A DNA stretch of 64,000 nucleotides from Streptomyces sp. MRC013 (lineage in GTDB: Bacteria; Actinomycetota; Actinomycetes; Streptomycetales; Streptomycetaceae). This document shows, one piece after another, positions 9,795-18,692 of this stretch. The stretch covers positions 496,001 to 560,000 of the forward strand of contig NZ_CP094264.1 in the NCBI RefSeq assembly GCF_023614235.1, written 5' to 3'. The notes beneath the pieces were generated by a model that worked only from the letters and a program-made list of their open reading frames with translations, searched no databases and had not been told where the DNA came from. Both the position numbers and the translations under genes were made by a program. Each line of letters opens with the position of its first letter. Position 1 is the stretch's first letter.

Positions 9795-11201
9795 TCAGGC
9801 GGCGGGCTCCCCGCGGTCCCTGCGGGCCGCCATCCACGCGTACACCGGGACGCCCGCGAAGAGGAACAGCACGCCCTGGTAGACGGCGGCGTACCCGGAG
9901 CCCGCGACCAGCCACAGGGAGAAGCCGAACGCGAGCGCGGCGAGGACGCCGTCGCGGGCCAGCCGGGCGCCCCGCACCCGGTCGCGCCGCCCGGAGAGCA
10001 GGAAGTAGAGCTGCGCGGCGGTGGACAGCAGGTAGGGGACGGTCGCGGTGAATGTGGTGACGAGGACCAGCGTCTCGAAGACGCCGTCGGAGCCGGCCGT
10101 GTAGTTGTGGACGGTCAGCAGCGAGGCGAGGACGACCGTGACCAGGACGCCGACGGTGGGGACGCCCCGCCTCCGGTGGGCGAAGGCCCGCGGGAACAGC
10201 CCGTCGCGCGCGGCGGCGTACGGGGTCTGGGCGCTCAGCAGCGTCCAGCCGTTGAGGGCGCCGGCCATCGACACCAGGGCCATGCAGGCGACGGCCGTAC
10301 CGCCCCAGGTGCCGCCGAACATGGCGTCGACGGCGTCGGAGAACGGCGCCGAGGAGCCGACGAGCCGGTCGTGGGCGACGGTGCCGAAGACGGCGACCGT
10401 GCCGAGGAGGTACAGGACGGCGGCTCCGAGGGTGCCCAGGACGGTGGCGCGGCCGACGTTGCGGCGCGGGTCGCGGACCTCGCCGGCGCTGACGGCGGCC
10501 GACTCGACGCCGAGGTAGCTGAACAGCAGGATCGCGGCGGACGCGGACACCGCGCCGAGCGTCCCGGAGTCGCCGCCCCGGAACGGGCCCAGGTTGCCGG
10601 AGTCGAAGAAGAACAGCCCGCCCACGGCGACGAGCAGCAGCGGGACGAACTTCAGGACCGTGGAGACCAGCTGGACGGCGCCGACGTACCGGGTGCCGGC
10701 CAGGTTGGCGAGGGCGGGCAGCCACTGCAGGAGGAGCGCGGCGGCGATCGTCGCGGCGACGGAGCCGTGCAGCGGGAGCAGGACGTCCAGGTAGCCGACG
10801 GCGGCGACGGCGAGGGCGGCGTTGGAGACCCAGGTGGTGATCCAGTAGGACCAGGCCGACAGGAACCCGGCGAAGTCGCCGAACGCCTCGCGGGCGTACA
10901 CGTACGGGCCGCCGGTGCGCGGGTGGCGCTCCGCGAGGCGCCCGAAGACCAGGGCGAGGGCGAGGGCGCCGGCGGTGAGGGCGGCGAACGCGACGAGGCT
11001 GACCGTGCCGTACGGCGCCACGGAGGCGGGCAGCAGGAAGATGCCGCCGCCGATGACGTTGCCCATGACCAGGGCCGTGGCGACGGGGAGGCCGAAGCGC
11101 CGCGCGTGCCTGCCGCCGCCGGCGGCGCCGTCCCCGTGCGTGCCGGGGGGCGGGGTCCGCCGGGCGTCCCGCCCGGTCTGCGGGGTGGTGGCCGTGGTCA
11201 T
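9795..11201 (-). CDS. APC-superfamily amino-acid permease
   Basis: A 468-residue membrane transporter with about 12 helices. The first helix carries VMGNVIGGGIFLLPASVAPY, the broken helix with the glycine-rich substrate site of the APA family (basic amino acid/polyamine and related antiporters). The second unit shows RTGGPYVYAREAFGDFAG. The first 35 residues form a Gly/Arg/Thr-rich cytoplasmic tail. The start is ATG at 11199-11201. The substrate cannot be named. It converges with the GNAT gene. Confidence 0.9.
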   Translation of the reverse strand: MTTATTPQTGRDARRTPPPGTHGDGAAGGGRHARRFGLPVATALVMGNVIGGGIFLLPASVAPYGTVSLVAFAALTAGALALALVFGRLAERHPRTGGPYVYAREAFGDFAGFLSAWSYWITTWVSNAALAVAAVGYLDVLLPLHGSVAATIAAALLLQWLPALANLAGTRYVGAVQLVSTVLKFVPLLLVAVGGLFFFDSGNLGPFRGGDSGTLGAVSASAAILLFSYLGVESAAVSAGEVRDPRRNVGRATVLGTLGAAVLYLLGTVAVFGTVAHDRLVGSSAPFSDAVDAMFGGTWGGTAVACMALVSMAGALNGWTLLSAQTPYAAARDGLFPRAFAHRRRGVPTVGVLVTVVLASLLTVHNYTAGSDGVFETLVLVTTFTATVPYLLSTAAQLYFLLSGRRDRVRGARLARDGVLAALAFGFSLWLVAGSGYAAVYQGVLFLFAGVPVYAWMAARRDRGEPAA

Positions 11202-11266
11202 GAGGGGGTGCGCCTTTCTCCGTACAAACGTTCACCATGCTCGCGTACGGCGACACGGGCACCAAA

Positions 11267-13387
11267 TCACCCCTTTTTGTCCGGCGCACGGCCGTCTGCC
11301 GCAGGAAATGCTTCGGCCGCCCGCCGGTCGGACGGTGGTTCCTGCACGGATGCGGCCGGCGTCCCGGAGCATCCCCCGGGACCGCGCGACTCCTCCAGCC
11401 AGCGGCGCAGCACCCGGTGCACGGCTTCGGCGCCCACCAGGGCCTCCCCCGCCGCGACGGGCGCCGGCAGCTCGCGCGGCCACAGCAGGAACGCCTCGCC
11501 CTGGCCGCCGCCGAGCCCGCCGTGCGAACCGATCTGGTCCTCGAAGGCGTGCACCCGGTCGGCCGACGGGTCGTACGCGGAGTTGACCATGACGTCCGCG
11601 ACGTGCGGGAAGCCGTCGGTGCGGCGGATCGCGCCGGCCGCGCCCGGCCCGAACGCGGCGAGCGGCCCCGTCCCGTCGGCCAGCCCGGCGACCGGCGCCT
11701 CGAACCCGTCCGCCGCGAGCACCACCGAGCCGCGCCGCTCGCAGCGCACCAGGACGAAGCCGACGCCCGGGTGCCCGGCGAGGGCCGGCAGCAGCCCCGG
11801 GTGGCGGCGGTCGATCTCCTGGCGCGACATCCGGTGCGGCACGTCGGGGAAGTACACGAGCCCCAGGTTCCCCGACGCCAGCACCAGGGGGTCCGCACCG
11901 CGCGCCGGGCGCTCCCCGCGCCGCTCGCCCTCGACCGGCCGGTGCAGGGCGCTGCGCAGCGCGCCCCGGGCCTCCGCGCCGCCGGCGCCGCGCCGGGCCC
12001 GCCGGGAGACCGGCAGGCCGCAGCCGGCCCGTACGAGGTCGCGGAGCGTCAGCCCGTACGCGCTCTGGAAGGTCTCGCCGAAGCTCTGCCCGTGGTCGGA
12101 GAGGACCACGATCCGGTACGGGCGCGGGGCGTGCCCGGCGGCCTTCCCGATCAGCCCGACGCACCGGTCGAGGCGCGCGAGGACCTTCGCCGCGTCCCGG
12201 CCGCACGGCCCGGAGTGGTGGGCGACCTCGTCGTACGCCACGAGGTCGGCGTAGACGGCCGTCCGCCCGGCCAGCACGTCGCCCATCACGGCCGCGAGCA
12301 CCACGTCCCGCTCCACGACCGTCGCGAAGGCCCGGACGAACGGGTACGGGCCGCCGCGCGGCACGCGCGGCCGCTCGCCCCGCAGCCGGGCGGCGAGCGC
12401 CTGCCCGACCTCCCGGAACACCTCCGCGGCGAACGACACCGCGGTCCGGGTGGCGTTGGCGGGGTCCCGGAAGTAGGCGAAGTACCCGGCGCGGGAGCGG
12501 GTCCCGGGGCCGCGGCGGCCGGAGACCGACAGCACCAGGGCGAGCTGGTCCGCGCCGCCGCCGAAGAGGTTGCCCCGGCTGGCCCCGTCGTCGGCGAGGA
12601 GCCCGGGGTCGCCGGTGCGGGCGGCGGCGCGGCGCTGGAGTTCGGCGGCGCTCGCGGGCCGGTTGCACACCATGAGGCGGCCGGTGTCCTTCTCGTACCA
12701 GCGGAACGCGGGCACGTCGTGGTCGCTGCCGTGCAGCAGGGCGAGCTGGCTGGCACCGGTCTGGCTGGACCAGCCGGTGCGCCACGGGGTGAGCCGGTGG
12801 GTGGTCCCCTCCCAGGCGGCGAGCGTCGGCATCAGCCCGGCGTCCAGGGCGTGGCGCAGCACGCGGTGGCCGACGCCGTCGAGCTGCAGGAAGACCGTGC
12901 CCGGCGCGGCGCCGGGGGCGGGGGCGGCGCGGCGGCGGCCGGCGAGCCGGTACAGACGCCGGCCGTAGGCGTCGTCGTCGCGGACGGCGAGGGCGGTGGA
13001 GGTCGCGGACGCCACGGCGGACATGACGGCGGCGACGACGACGGCGTTCTCCGGGTCGGCCTCCCCGCGCCCGTCGGGGACGAGCCAGAGCGCGACCAGC
13101 AGCAGCGACCCGTTGAGGAAGAACACGAGCACCCCGAGGACGAGCGCCGGGACGAGCAGCAGCGCCCGGACGACCAAGGGCCACACGAGCGCGCCGAGCA
13201 GGCCGAAGGCGCCCGCGCCCCAGGCGGCGGTGACGGCCGTCCTGGTGGCGCTGTCGCCGTTCCCGGACTGGAGCCGGAGGTCGGGGAGCACCCCGGCGAG
13301 GGCGAGCAGGGTGAGCGTCGACGCGGCCCACACCACGACGACCCGCAGGGCCGCGCGGCCCGCCGACCTCCACCGTCCGACGCCCAC
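11267..13387 (-). CDS. Membrane-anchored type I phosphodiesterase/alkaline phosphatase-like protein
   Basis: A 706-residue two-part protein. Residues 1-130 hold about four membrane helices resembling the phage-holin 4 superfamily. A short basic linker follows, and then an alkaline-phosphatase-superfamily domain from about residue 150 (FLQLDGVGHRVLRHAL). The nucleophile region is TGASQLALLHGSDHD, and metal-binding motifs are AYDEVAHHSG and VVLSDHGQSFGE. The family hydrolyses phosphodiesters or phosphomonoesters, and the substrate here is unknown. The side of the membrane on which the catalytic domain lies is not evident. It ends 66 nt before the permease start. Confidence 0.85.
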   Translation of the reverse strand: MGVGRWRSAGRAALRVVVVWAASTLTLLALAGVLPDLRLQSGNGDSATRTAVTAAWGAGAFGLLGALVWPLVVRALLLVPALVLGVLVFFLNGSLLLVALWLVPDGRGEADPENAVVVAAVMSAVASATSTALAVRDDDAYGRRLYRLAGRRRAAPAPGAAPGTVFLQLDGVGHRVLRHALDAGLMPTLAAWEGTTHRLTPWRTGWSSQTGASQLALLHGSDHDVPAFRWYEKDTGRLMVCNRPASAAELQRRAAARTGDPGLLADDGASRGNLFGGGADQLALVLSVSGRRGPGTRSRAGYFAYFRDPANATRTAVSFAAEVFREVGQALAARLRGERPRVPRGGPYPFVRAFATVVERDVVLAAVMGDVLAGRTAVYADLVAYDEVAHHSGPCGRDAAKVLARLDRCVGLIGKAAGHAPRPYRIVVLSDHGQSFGETFQSAYGLTLRDLVRAGCGLPVSRRARRGAGGAEARGALRSALHRPVEGERRGERPARGADPLVLASGNLGLVYFPDVPHRMSRQEIDRRHPGLLPALAGHPGVGFVLVRCERRGSVVLAADGFEAPVAGLADGTGPLAAFGPGAAGAIRRTDGFPHVADVMVNSAYDPSADRVHAFEDQIGSHGGLGGGQGEAFLLWPRELPAPVAAGEALVGAEAVHRVLRRWLEESRGPGGCSGTPAASVQEPPSDRRAAEAFPAADGRAPDKKG

Positions 13388-13526
13388 GTGATCCGCCTTC
13401 CGCCCGTTCCCGCCCGGGAGGTCCAGCGTGGCACACCGCGCCGCGCGCGCCCGGGGGCGCCGGCCCGTTGGTCGGGTCTTGCGTGCCCTCCCAGATCCGC
13501 GCCGCGCCCGCCCGGGGGCGCCGGGG

Positions 13527-13931
13527 TCAGCGGCCGTCGTAGCCGGCGGTGGGCATGGACAGCCGCCGGTGCACGCGGGCCTTGGTCTCCGCGTCGTACG
13601 AGGGCTCGTCGAGGCCGGCGGTCTCCAGCCGCACGCCGCGCCGCGCGCACTCGGCGGAGAAGTCCCGCGCCGACGTCAGCGCGCGCTCCAGGACGCGCTC
13701 GTTGGGCGCGACGAACAGGTCGACGGCGCCCTCCTCGACGTCCGCCCACAGCGTGCGGTGGTCGGGGGGCAGGCCGTAGCACAGGAGCTGGCGGCTGACG
13801 ACATAGCCCCTGCCGGCCGCCCACCGCTCGCACATGGCGTGCTGACTGCGCGTGTCGACCAGGAACGGGTCGCTGTCGAGTTCCTCGAGCGGCGTCAGGC
13901 TGGCGATCGCCGCCACGCGTACGTCGTCCAT
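13527..13931 (-). CDS. Stand-alone resolvase-like domain protein
   Basis: A 134-residue protein I do not recognise as a named family. Its layout follows the N-terminal domain of serine recombinases: a beta-strand start (VRVAAIASLTP), then RSQHAMCERWAAGRGYVV where recombinases have SxxxQ...C...A.xxGY, and later a helix plus RGVRLETAG. The catalytic Arg-x-x-Ser context is not preserved and no DNA-binding domain follows. It is probably a non-catalytic relative. Codon use is ordinary, so it looks like a maintained gene. The start is ATG at 13929-13931. Confidence 0.65.
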   Translation of the reverse strand: MDDVRVAAIASLTPLEELDSDPFLVDTRSQHAMCERWAAGRGYVVSRQLLCYGLPPDHRTLWADVEEGAVDLFVAPNERVLERALTSARDFSAECARRGVRLETAGLDEPSYDAETKARVHRRLSMPTAGYDGR

Positions 13932-13990
13932 GGGCCGACCCTACTCCCGACGGCGCCCGCCGCAGGAGGCCGGCGCTCTACGCTCGTGGC

Positions 13991-14758
13991 ATGGAGGTCA
14001 CCTGGTGGGGCCACGCCACCTGCACGATCGAGGACTCCGGGGTGCGGGTGCTGACGGACCCGCTGTTCGTCCGGCGGCTCGCGCACCTGCGCAGGCGCCG
14101 GGGCGCGCCGCCGCCGCCCGAGGCGGCGGTGGCCGACCTGGTGCTCGTGTCGCACCTGCACGCCGACCACCTGCACCTGCCCTCGCTGGCCCGGCTCGCG
14201 CCCGGCACGCGGCTGGTGGTGCCGCGCGGCGCGACCCGCGCGGTGCCGGGGCTGCGGCGGCTGGCGGGACTGCGGATCACCGAGGTCGGCGCCGGCGACG
14301 AGGTGGCGGCGGGGCCGGTGGCGGTGCGGGCGGTGCCGGCCGCGCACGACGGACGGCGGCTGCCGGTGGGACCGCACCGCTCCCCCGCGCTCGGGTACGT
14401 GGTGCGGGGCGCGGCGCGCACGTACTTCGCCGGGGACACCGGCCTGTTCGACGGGATGGCCGAGGCGGTCGGCGAGGTGGACGTGGCCCTGCTGCCGGTG
14501 GGCGGGTGGGGCCCGTTCCTGGGCCACGGCCACCTGGACGCGGGGCGTGCCGCCCGGGCCCTGGCGGCGCTGGCGCCCCGGGCGGCGGTACCGGTGCACT
14601 ACGGCACGTACTGGCCGATCGGGATGGACGCGGTGCGGCCGCACGAGTTCCACGCGCCGGGCGACGAGTTCGCCCGGCTGGCGGCGCGGCTGGCGCCCCG
14701 CGTCGCGGTGCACCGGCTCGGGCACGGGGAGAGCGTGCGGCCGGGGGCGGCGCGGTGA
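13991..14758 (+). CDS. MBL-fold metallo-hydrolase
   Basis: A 255-residue metallo-beta-lactamase-fold protein. The metal motif HxHxDH is present as HLHADHLH near residues 55-62. Other ligands are suggested by GHATC near the start, AAHDGRRLPVG and FAGDTGLFDG. It resembles the UPF0173/lipid-hydrolase side of the family. TACGCT ends 6 nt before the ATG, so a leaderless transcript is likely. Its stop overlaps the GTG of the DedA gene by 4 nt. Confidence 0.87.
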   Translation: MEVTWWGHATCTIEDSGVRVLTDPLFVRRLAHLRRRRGAPPPPEAAVADLVLVSHLHADHLHLPSLARLAPGTRLVVPRGATRAVPGLRRLAGLRITEVGAGDEVAAGPVAVRAVPAAHDGRRLPVGPHRSPALGYVVRGAARTYFAGDTGLFDGMAEAVGEVDVALLPVGGWGPFLGHGHLDAGRAARALAALAPRAAVPVHYGTYWPIGMDAVRPHEFHAPGDEFARLAARLAPRVAVHRLGHGESVRPGAAR

Positions 14759-15390
14759 TCGCGGAGCTGCTGGGCCAGCTGCCCCCGCAGGAGGCGCAGC
14801 GGGCGGTCGGCTACCCGTCGCTGTTCCTGCTGGTGGCCCTGGGCGCGCTGGTGCCGGTGGTGCCGACGGGGGCGGTGGTCAGCTCGGCGGCGGTCGTGGC
14901 GTTTCACCAGGCGACGCCGTTCGCGCTGCCGGCGGTCTTCCTGGTGGCCGCGGCGGCGGCCCTCGCGGGGGACGCCGCGCTGTACTGGCTGGGGTGGCGC
15001 GGGGCCGCCTCGCGGGGCGGACCGCGGTGGCCGGCGGTGCCGGAGTCCCGGGCAGCGCCGGACCGGCTGGAGCGGGCCCGGGCGGGGCTGCGGCGGCACC
15101 GGGTGGCGGTGCTGGTGCTGTCCCGGCTGGTGCCGGCGGGGCGGATCCCGGTGATGCTGGCGTGCCTGACGGCGCGGGTGCCGCCGGCCCGCTTCGTCCG
15201 GAGCGACGTGCCCGCGGTGCTGGCGTGGACGGCGGCGTACCAGCTGATCGGGGTGGCGGGCGGGGCGCTGTTCCCGCGGCCGTGGCAGGGGGTGGCGGCG
15301 GCGGTGGCGCTGGCGCTGCTGGTCGCCGCCGCGCCGAGGGTGTGGCGCCGGGCGCGGCGGGGGCGGCGGACCGGCCCGGGCGGTGGGTGA
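14755..15390 (+). CDS. DedA-family membrane protein
   Basis: A 211-residue protein with 4-5 membrane segments. The DedA hallmark is visible as VLVLSRLVPAGRIPVML near residues 118-134 (R-x-x-P-x-x-R core). The family moves or flips polyprenyl phosphate or phospholipids and supports envelope integrity. The GTG start overlaps the preceding MBL stop (GTGA), so the two are translationally coupled. The Arg-rich cytoplasmic C-terminus is short. Confidence 0.85.
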   Translation: MIAELLGQLPPQEAQRAVGYPSLFLLVALGALVPVVPTGAVVSSAAVVAFHQATPFALPAVFLVAAAAALAGDAALYWLGWRGAASRGGPRWPAVPESRAAPDRLERARAGLRRHRVAVLVLSRLVPAGRIPVMLACLTARVPPARFVRSDVPAVLAWTAAYQLIGVAGGALFPRPWQGVAAAVALALLVAAAPRVWRRARRGRRTGPGGG

Positions 15391-15398
15391 GGGCGCGG

Positions 15399-16421
15399 TC
15401 ACTCCAGGACCCGGGACTCGCCGACCGCCAGGTCCCAGAGGCGGTCGCGGGGCAGTCCTGCGGCCCCCCAGGCCGTGTGGAGGCGGGTCAGGGGCTCCAG
15501 CACCGGCTCGGAGGACAGGACGAAGGTCGCCCAGTGCATCGGGGCCATGATCCGGGCCCCGAGGTCCCGGAAGGCGCGGACGGCCTCCTCCGGATCGGTG
15601 TGGACGTCGCCGAGCCACCAGCGGGGCGCGTACGCGCCGATGGGCATCAGCGCCAGGTCGATGCCGGGGTGGCGCTCGGCGATGCGGCGGAACCAGTGGC
15701 CGTAGCCGGTGTCGCCGGCGAAGTACACGCGCCGCCCGCGGCGGTCGCCGAGGACCCAGCCGCCCCACAGGGTGCGGCAGGTGTCGGTGAGGGTCCGCTT
15801 GGACCAGTGGTGGGCCGGGACGAACTCGAAGCGGACGCCGCGCAGTTCGGCCGACTCCCACCAGTCGAGTTCGGTGACGGTGGTGAACCGGCGGCGGCGG
15901 AACCAGCGGCCGAGGCCGGCGGGGACGAACAGCGGCGTGGTGCGCGGGAGCCGGCGCAGGGTGGGCGCGTCCAGGTGGTCGTAGTGGTTGTGGCTGATCA
16001 CGACCGCGTCGACGGGCGGCAGGTCCTCCCAGCGGACGCCGACGGGCGTGACGCGGGCCGGGGTGCCGAGGATGCGGCGGGACCACACGGGGTCGGTGAG
16101 GACGGTGAGGCCGCCGATGCGGAGGACCCAGCTGGCGTGGCCCGCCCAGGTGGCGGCCACCGTCCCCGGGCCGGCGGGGGGCAGCGGGCCGGGGGCGAAG
16201 GGCAGCCTCGGGACGTCGCGCAGGCCGTCGCTGCCGGGGCGCAGGGCCGCGGAACCCTCGCGGGCCAGGCGGGCGAAGGCGTGGACGCCGGGCAGCGGCG
16301 CGGTGAGCCGGCCCGCGAAGGAGCGGGGCCAGGTGCGGACCTCGCCCAGCGGCCGGGGAGCCGGGCCGCGCCCGGGGGGCGTGGCGGGCGCGGTGAGGTC
16401 GGTGGACGTCCCGTCCGTCAT
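15399..16421 (-). CDS. MBL-fold hydrolase of the NAPE-PLD/RomA type
   Basis: A 340-residue protein. An N-terminal region of about 85 residues precedes the fold, as in NAPE-PLD-like proteins. Motifs are WAGHASWVLRIGGLTVLTDP, SHNHYDHLD (metal site), VPAHHWSKR, YFAGDTGYG and MAPMHWATF. The family includes phospholipase D-like lipid hydrolases acting at membranes. The start is ATG at 16419-16421, overlapping the aminotransferase stop by 4 nt, so it is translated with that gene. It converges on the DedA gene 8 nt away. Confidence 0.9.
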   Translation of the reverse strand: MTDGTSTDLTAPATPPGRGPAPRPLGEVRTWPRSFAGRLTAPLPGVHAFARLAREGSAALRPGSDGLRDVPRLPFAPGPLPPAGPGTVAATWAGHASWVLRIGGLTVLTDPVWSRRILGTPARVTPVGVRWEDLPPVDAVVISHNHYDHLDAPTLRRLPRTTPLFVPAGLGRWFRRRRFTTVTELDWWESAELRGVRFEFVPAHHWSKRTLTDTCRTLWGGWVLGDRRGRRVYFAGDTGYGHWFRRIAERHPGIDLALMPIGAYAPRWWLGDVHTDPEEAVRAFRDLGARIMAPMHWATFVLSSEPVLEPLTRLHTAWGAAGLPRDRLWDLAVGESRVLE

Positions 16422-17689
16422 CTGCGGTTCCCTCCGGCGGTCTGAACGCGGTCCGGGCGCGGGGCGGTGCCGAGGAGCGCGGCCGACAGGGCCTCCAGGG
16501 CCCGCGCCACGTGCGGCGGGTCGAGGGGGTCGTCGGCGTCGAGCGCCGCCAGCCGTTCGGCCTGGGTGGCCCCCAGCAGCGGGGTGGTGGCCAGGCGTAC
16601 GCGCAGGGCGCCGAGTTCGTCCCCGAAGCGGTGGCCGCCGGGCACGGGGACGCCGAGGCGCGCGGTCAGGTGGTCCTCCAGCTCGACGGAGTCGGTGACG
16701 CCCCGCGCGGCGAGGGGGCCGCGGAGCGGGCCGAGGTCCGCGTACAGGTGGCGGCCGGCCTCGGGCGGCAGGGCGAGGGCGCCGGCGGCGAGCACCACGC
16801 GGTGGGCCTCGGCGGCCAGGCGCGCGTGGAGGGCGGTCGCGGCGGCGTTCCGCGCGGTGACGGCCTCCGGTTCGTCGAGGGCGTGGGCGACGGCCACGGC
16901 CAGCGGGCCGGGCAGGTCGGCGCCGAGGGCGGTGAGCACGTCGAGGGCGCGGGACCGGTGGGCGGCGGCGGGGGCTCCGGCGGGGAAGCGGGCCACGGCT
17001 GCCGGCCAGGAGGCGGGGGTGACCGAGCCGGCGAGGTCGCACAGGACGGTGACGTCGTCGGGGCACATCTCGGCGGGGCTGACGAAGACCGTGTCGTGCG
17101 GGTGGTGCACGGTGTCCCGCCAGGTCTCGTCGCTGACGATGTGCAGTCCCTCCCCGACGGCCGCCTCGCACGCCTCGCGGACGGGCTCGGGCGGGGCGAC
17201 GGTGCCGGTGGGGTCGTCGGCGACGCTCAGCAGCAGGACGGCGGGGCGGCCGCCCTCCGCACGCACCCGCCGTACGGTCTCCAGCAGCGCGTACGGGTCG
17301 GGGACGCCGCCGCACTCGGCCGGCGTCGGCACGTGGTAGGCGGGCCGGCCCAGGAGGCGGATCTGCGGCGTCCAGGACAGCGGGCAGGGGCGCGGCACCA
17401 GCACGTCGCCGCCGTGCGCGGCGAGCAGCGCGGTCAGCAGCGGCCCGGTGCCGGGCGAGGCGAGGAGGTCCTCGGGGTGGCAGCGCAGGCCGCGCCGCGA
17501 CCAGTAGCCGCAGGCCGCCTCGCGCAGCACGGGCCCGCCGCCGGGCGGCTCGGGGTCGGGCCGGGAGGCGGCCCCGGCCAGCAGTCCGGCGAGCTCCGCC
17601 ACGACGGGGAGGCCGGTGTCGGGGGCGGGCGGCGCGTACCGCACCTGCCCGTGCCCGTGGGGGTGCCCGGAGGCGGAGCTGCGCGTCAC
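16418..17689 (-). CDS. Class I/II PLP-dependent aminotransferase-like protein
   Basis: A 423-residue fold-type I PLP protein. ASPGTGPLLTALLAAHGGDV matches the cofactor-binding start of the large domain, and LLSVADDPTGT and IVSDETWRD match the class I Asn-Pro and Asp/Tyr regions. The usual Schiff-base Lys segment (SxSK) appears as LAGSVTPASW with no clear Lys. Activity is therefore uncertain, and a MocR-like or degenerate enzyme is possible. The GTG at 17687-17689 has GGGAGG 5 nt upstream and is chosen as start. The same frame runs on upstream into the GAF-ANTAR gene without a stop. Confidence 0.75.
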   Translation of the reverse strand: MTRSSASGHPHGHGQVRYAPPAPDTGLPVVAELAGLLAGAASRPDPEPPGGGPVLREAACGYWSRRGLRCHPEDLLASPGTGPLLTALLAAHGGDVLVPRPCPLSWTPQIRLLGRPAYHVPTPAECGGVPDPYALLETVRRVRAEGGRPAVLLLSVADDPTGTVAPPEPVREACEAAVGEGLHIVSDETWRDTVHHPHDTVFVSPAEMCPDDVTVLCDLAGSVTPASWPAAVARFPAGAPAAAHRSRALDVLTALGADLPGPLAVAVAHALDEPEAVTARNAAATALHARLAAEAHRVVLAAGALALPPEAGRHLYADLGPLRGPLAARGVTDSVELEDHLTARLGVPVPGGHRFGDELGALRVRLATTPLLGATQAERLAALDADDPLDPPHVARALEALSAALLGTAPRPDRVQTAGGNRR

Positions 17690-18487
17690 CACGACCTCCC
17701 GTGCGTCTGCGGACTGAAACCCTTTATACGGAGGTTCACGACGGTTCGCCGGTCGGGGGCGGACGGCGGGAGGGGGCGGGGCGAGCCGGGCCAGCTCCTT
17801 CTCCAGACCCCGCCCGCGGCTCCGCACGATCTGCGCGGCCACGTCGGAGAGCTTGCGGTTGGTGAGCTGGGAGACGCGCCGCAGCACGGCGTACGCCTCC
17901 TCGACGCCGCAGCCGAGGACGTGCATGACGATGCCGCCGGCCCGGTCGATGACGGGCCGGGAGCGCAGCGCGGTCTCCAGCTGGCCGACCTCGGTGAGGG
18001 CGGCGCGGTAGCGGCGGTCGCGGACGAGGCCCGCGGTGGCCTCCTCGCCCAGGACGGCGGCGGGGCCGCGCGCGGCGTTGGACAGGGACCCGGGGCGGAA
18101 GCCGTAGAGGTTGAGGGTGACGAGGAGGCCGGCGCGGTGGAACGGCAGCGTGACGCTGGAGCGCACCCCGGCGCCGAGGGCGGCGGCCCGGTAGGCGGGC
18201 CACCGGTCGTCGTGGAGCAGGTCCCCGGCGACGACGGGTTCGCCGCTGTCGAGCGCCGCCCTGATGGGGCCGTCGCCGGAGTCGAGCTGGACGCCGACGA
18301 GGGCGGCGAGGTCGGGATGGGTGGCGGTGGTGCGGCGCTCGTCCTGTTCCTGCTCCTCCTCGTCGCCGAGGGTGGCGACCGCGCCGCAGCAGGCCGGGAG
18401 GGAGCGGACGCACTGCTCGGCGAGCTGCTGGAGTCGGCGTACGGCGAACGCCGAGTCGGTTCCTTCGTACTCGGGCTCGATCAGCAT
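17690..18487 (-). CDS. GAF-ANTAR transcription antitermination regulator
   Basis: A GAF sensor domain (about residues 10-150, with SSVTLPFHRAGLLVTLNLYG) is followed by an ANTAR RNA-binding domain (about 165-230; SRPVIDRAGGIVMHVLGC, YAVLRRVSQLTNRKL). ANTAR proteins bind paired hairpins in mRNA leaders and prevent termination. The start is ATG at 18485-18487 with AAGGAG upstream. After the ANTAR domain the frame stays open through a low-GC3 linker and into the aminotransferase. A neighbouring frame has TGA at 17736-17738, so a 1-nt error in the G run near 17770 may have removed the true stop. The end given here is the aminotransferase start. Confidence 0.78.
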
Positions 18488-18561
18488 GGGGGGTGGCGTC
18501 TCCTTCCGGGGTGCGGCTGCCCGGTGCGTGTCCGGTGAAACGGTGCGGCGTGGGACGGGGT

Positions 18562-18580
18562 CGGCACGATTACCGTGCCG
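18562..18580. promoter_or_regulatory. Perfect inverted repeat between divergent genes
   Basis: CGGCACG-ATTAC-CGTGCCG has 7-bp perfect arms and a 5-nt centre. It lies midway between the divergent GAF-ANTAR and PAS/GAF genes, in a locally AT-richer stretch. It is a candidate dimer operator serving one or both genes. The regulator is unknown. Confidence 0.45.
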
Positions 18581-18692
18581 ATATGCGGACAACAGGGCAT
18601 ACGGCCGGAGGTCGCGCACGGGTGCGCGTTCCGGGGTGCGGTGCTGGAGCGGAAGCCGGGGCGGATGCGCCGGGCGGAGCGGGGGCCTTGGG

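Noticed and set aside
9765..12254. Long plus-strand frame opposite the permease and phosphatase genes
   Set aside because: It is rich in Gly/Arg/Glu without domains. The minus-strand genes have clear family motifs.
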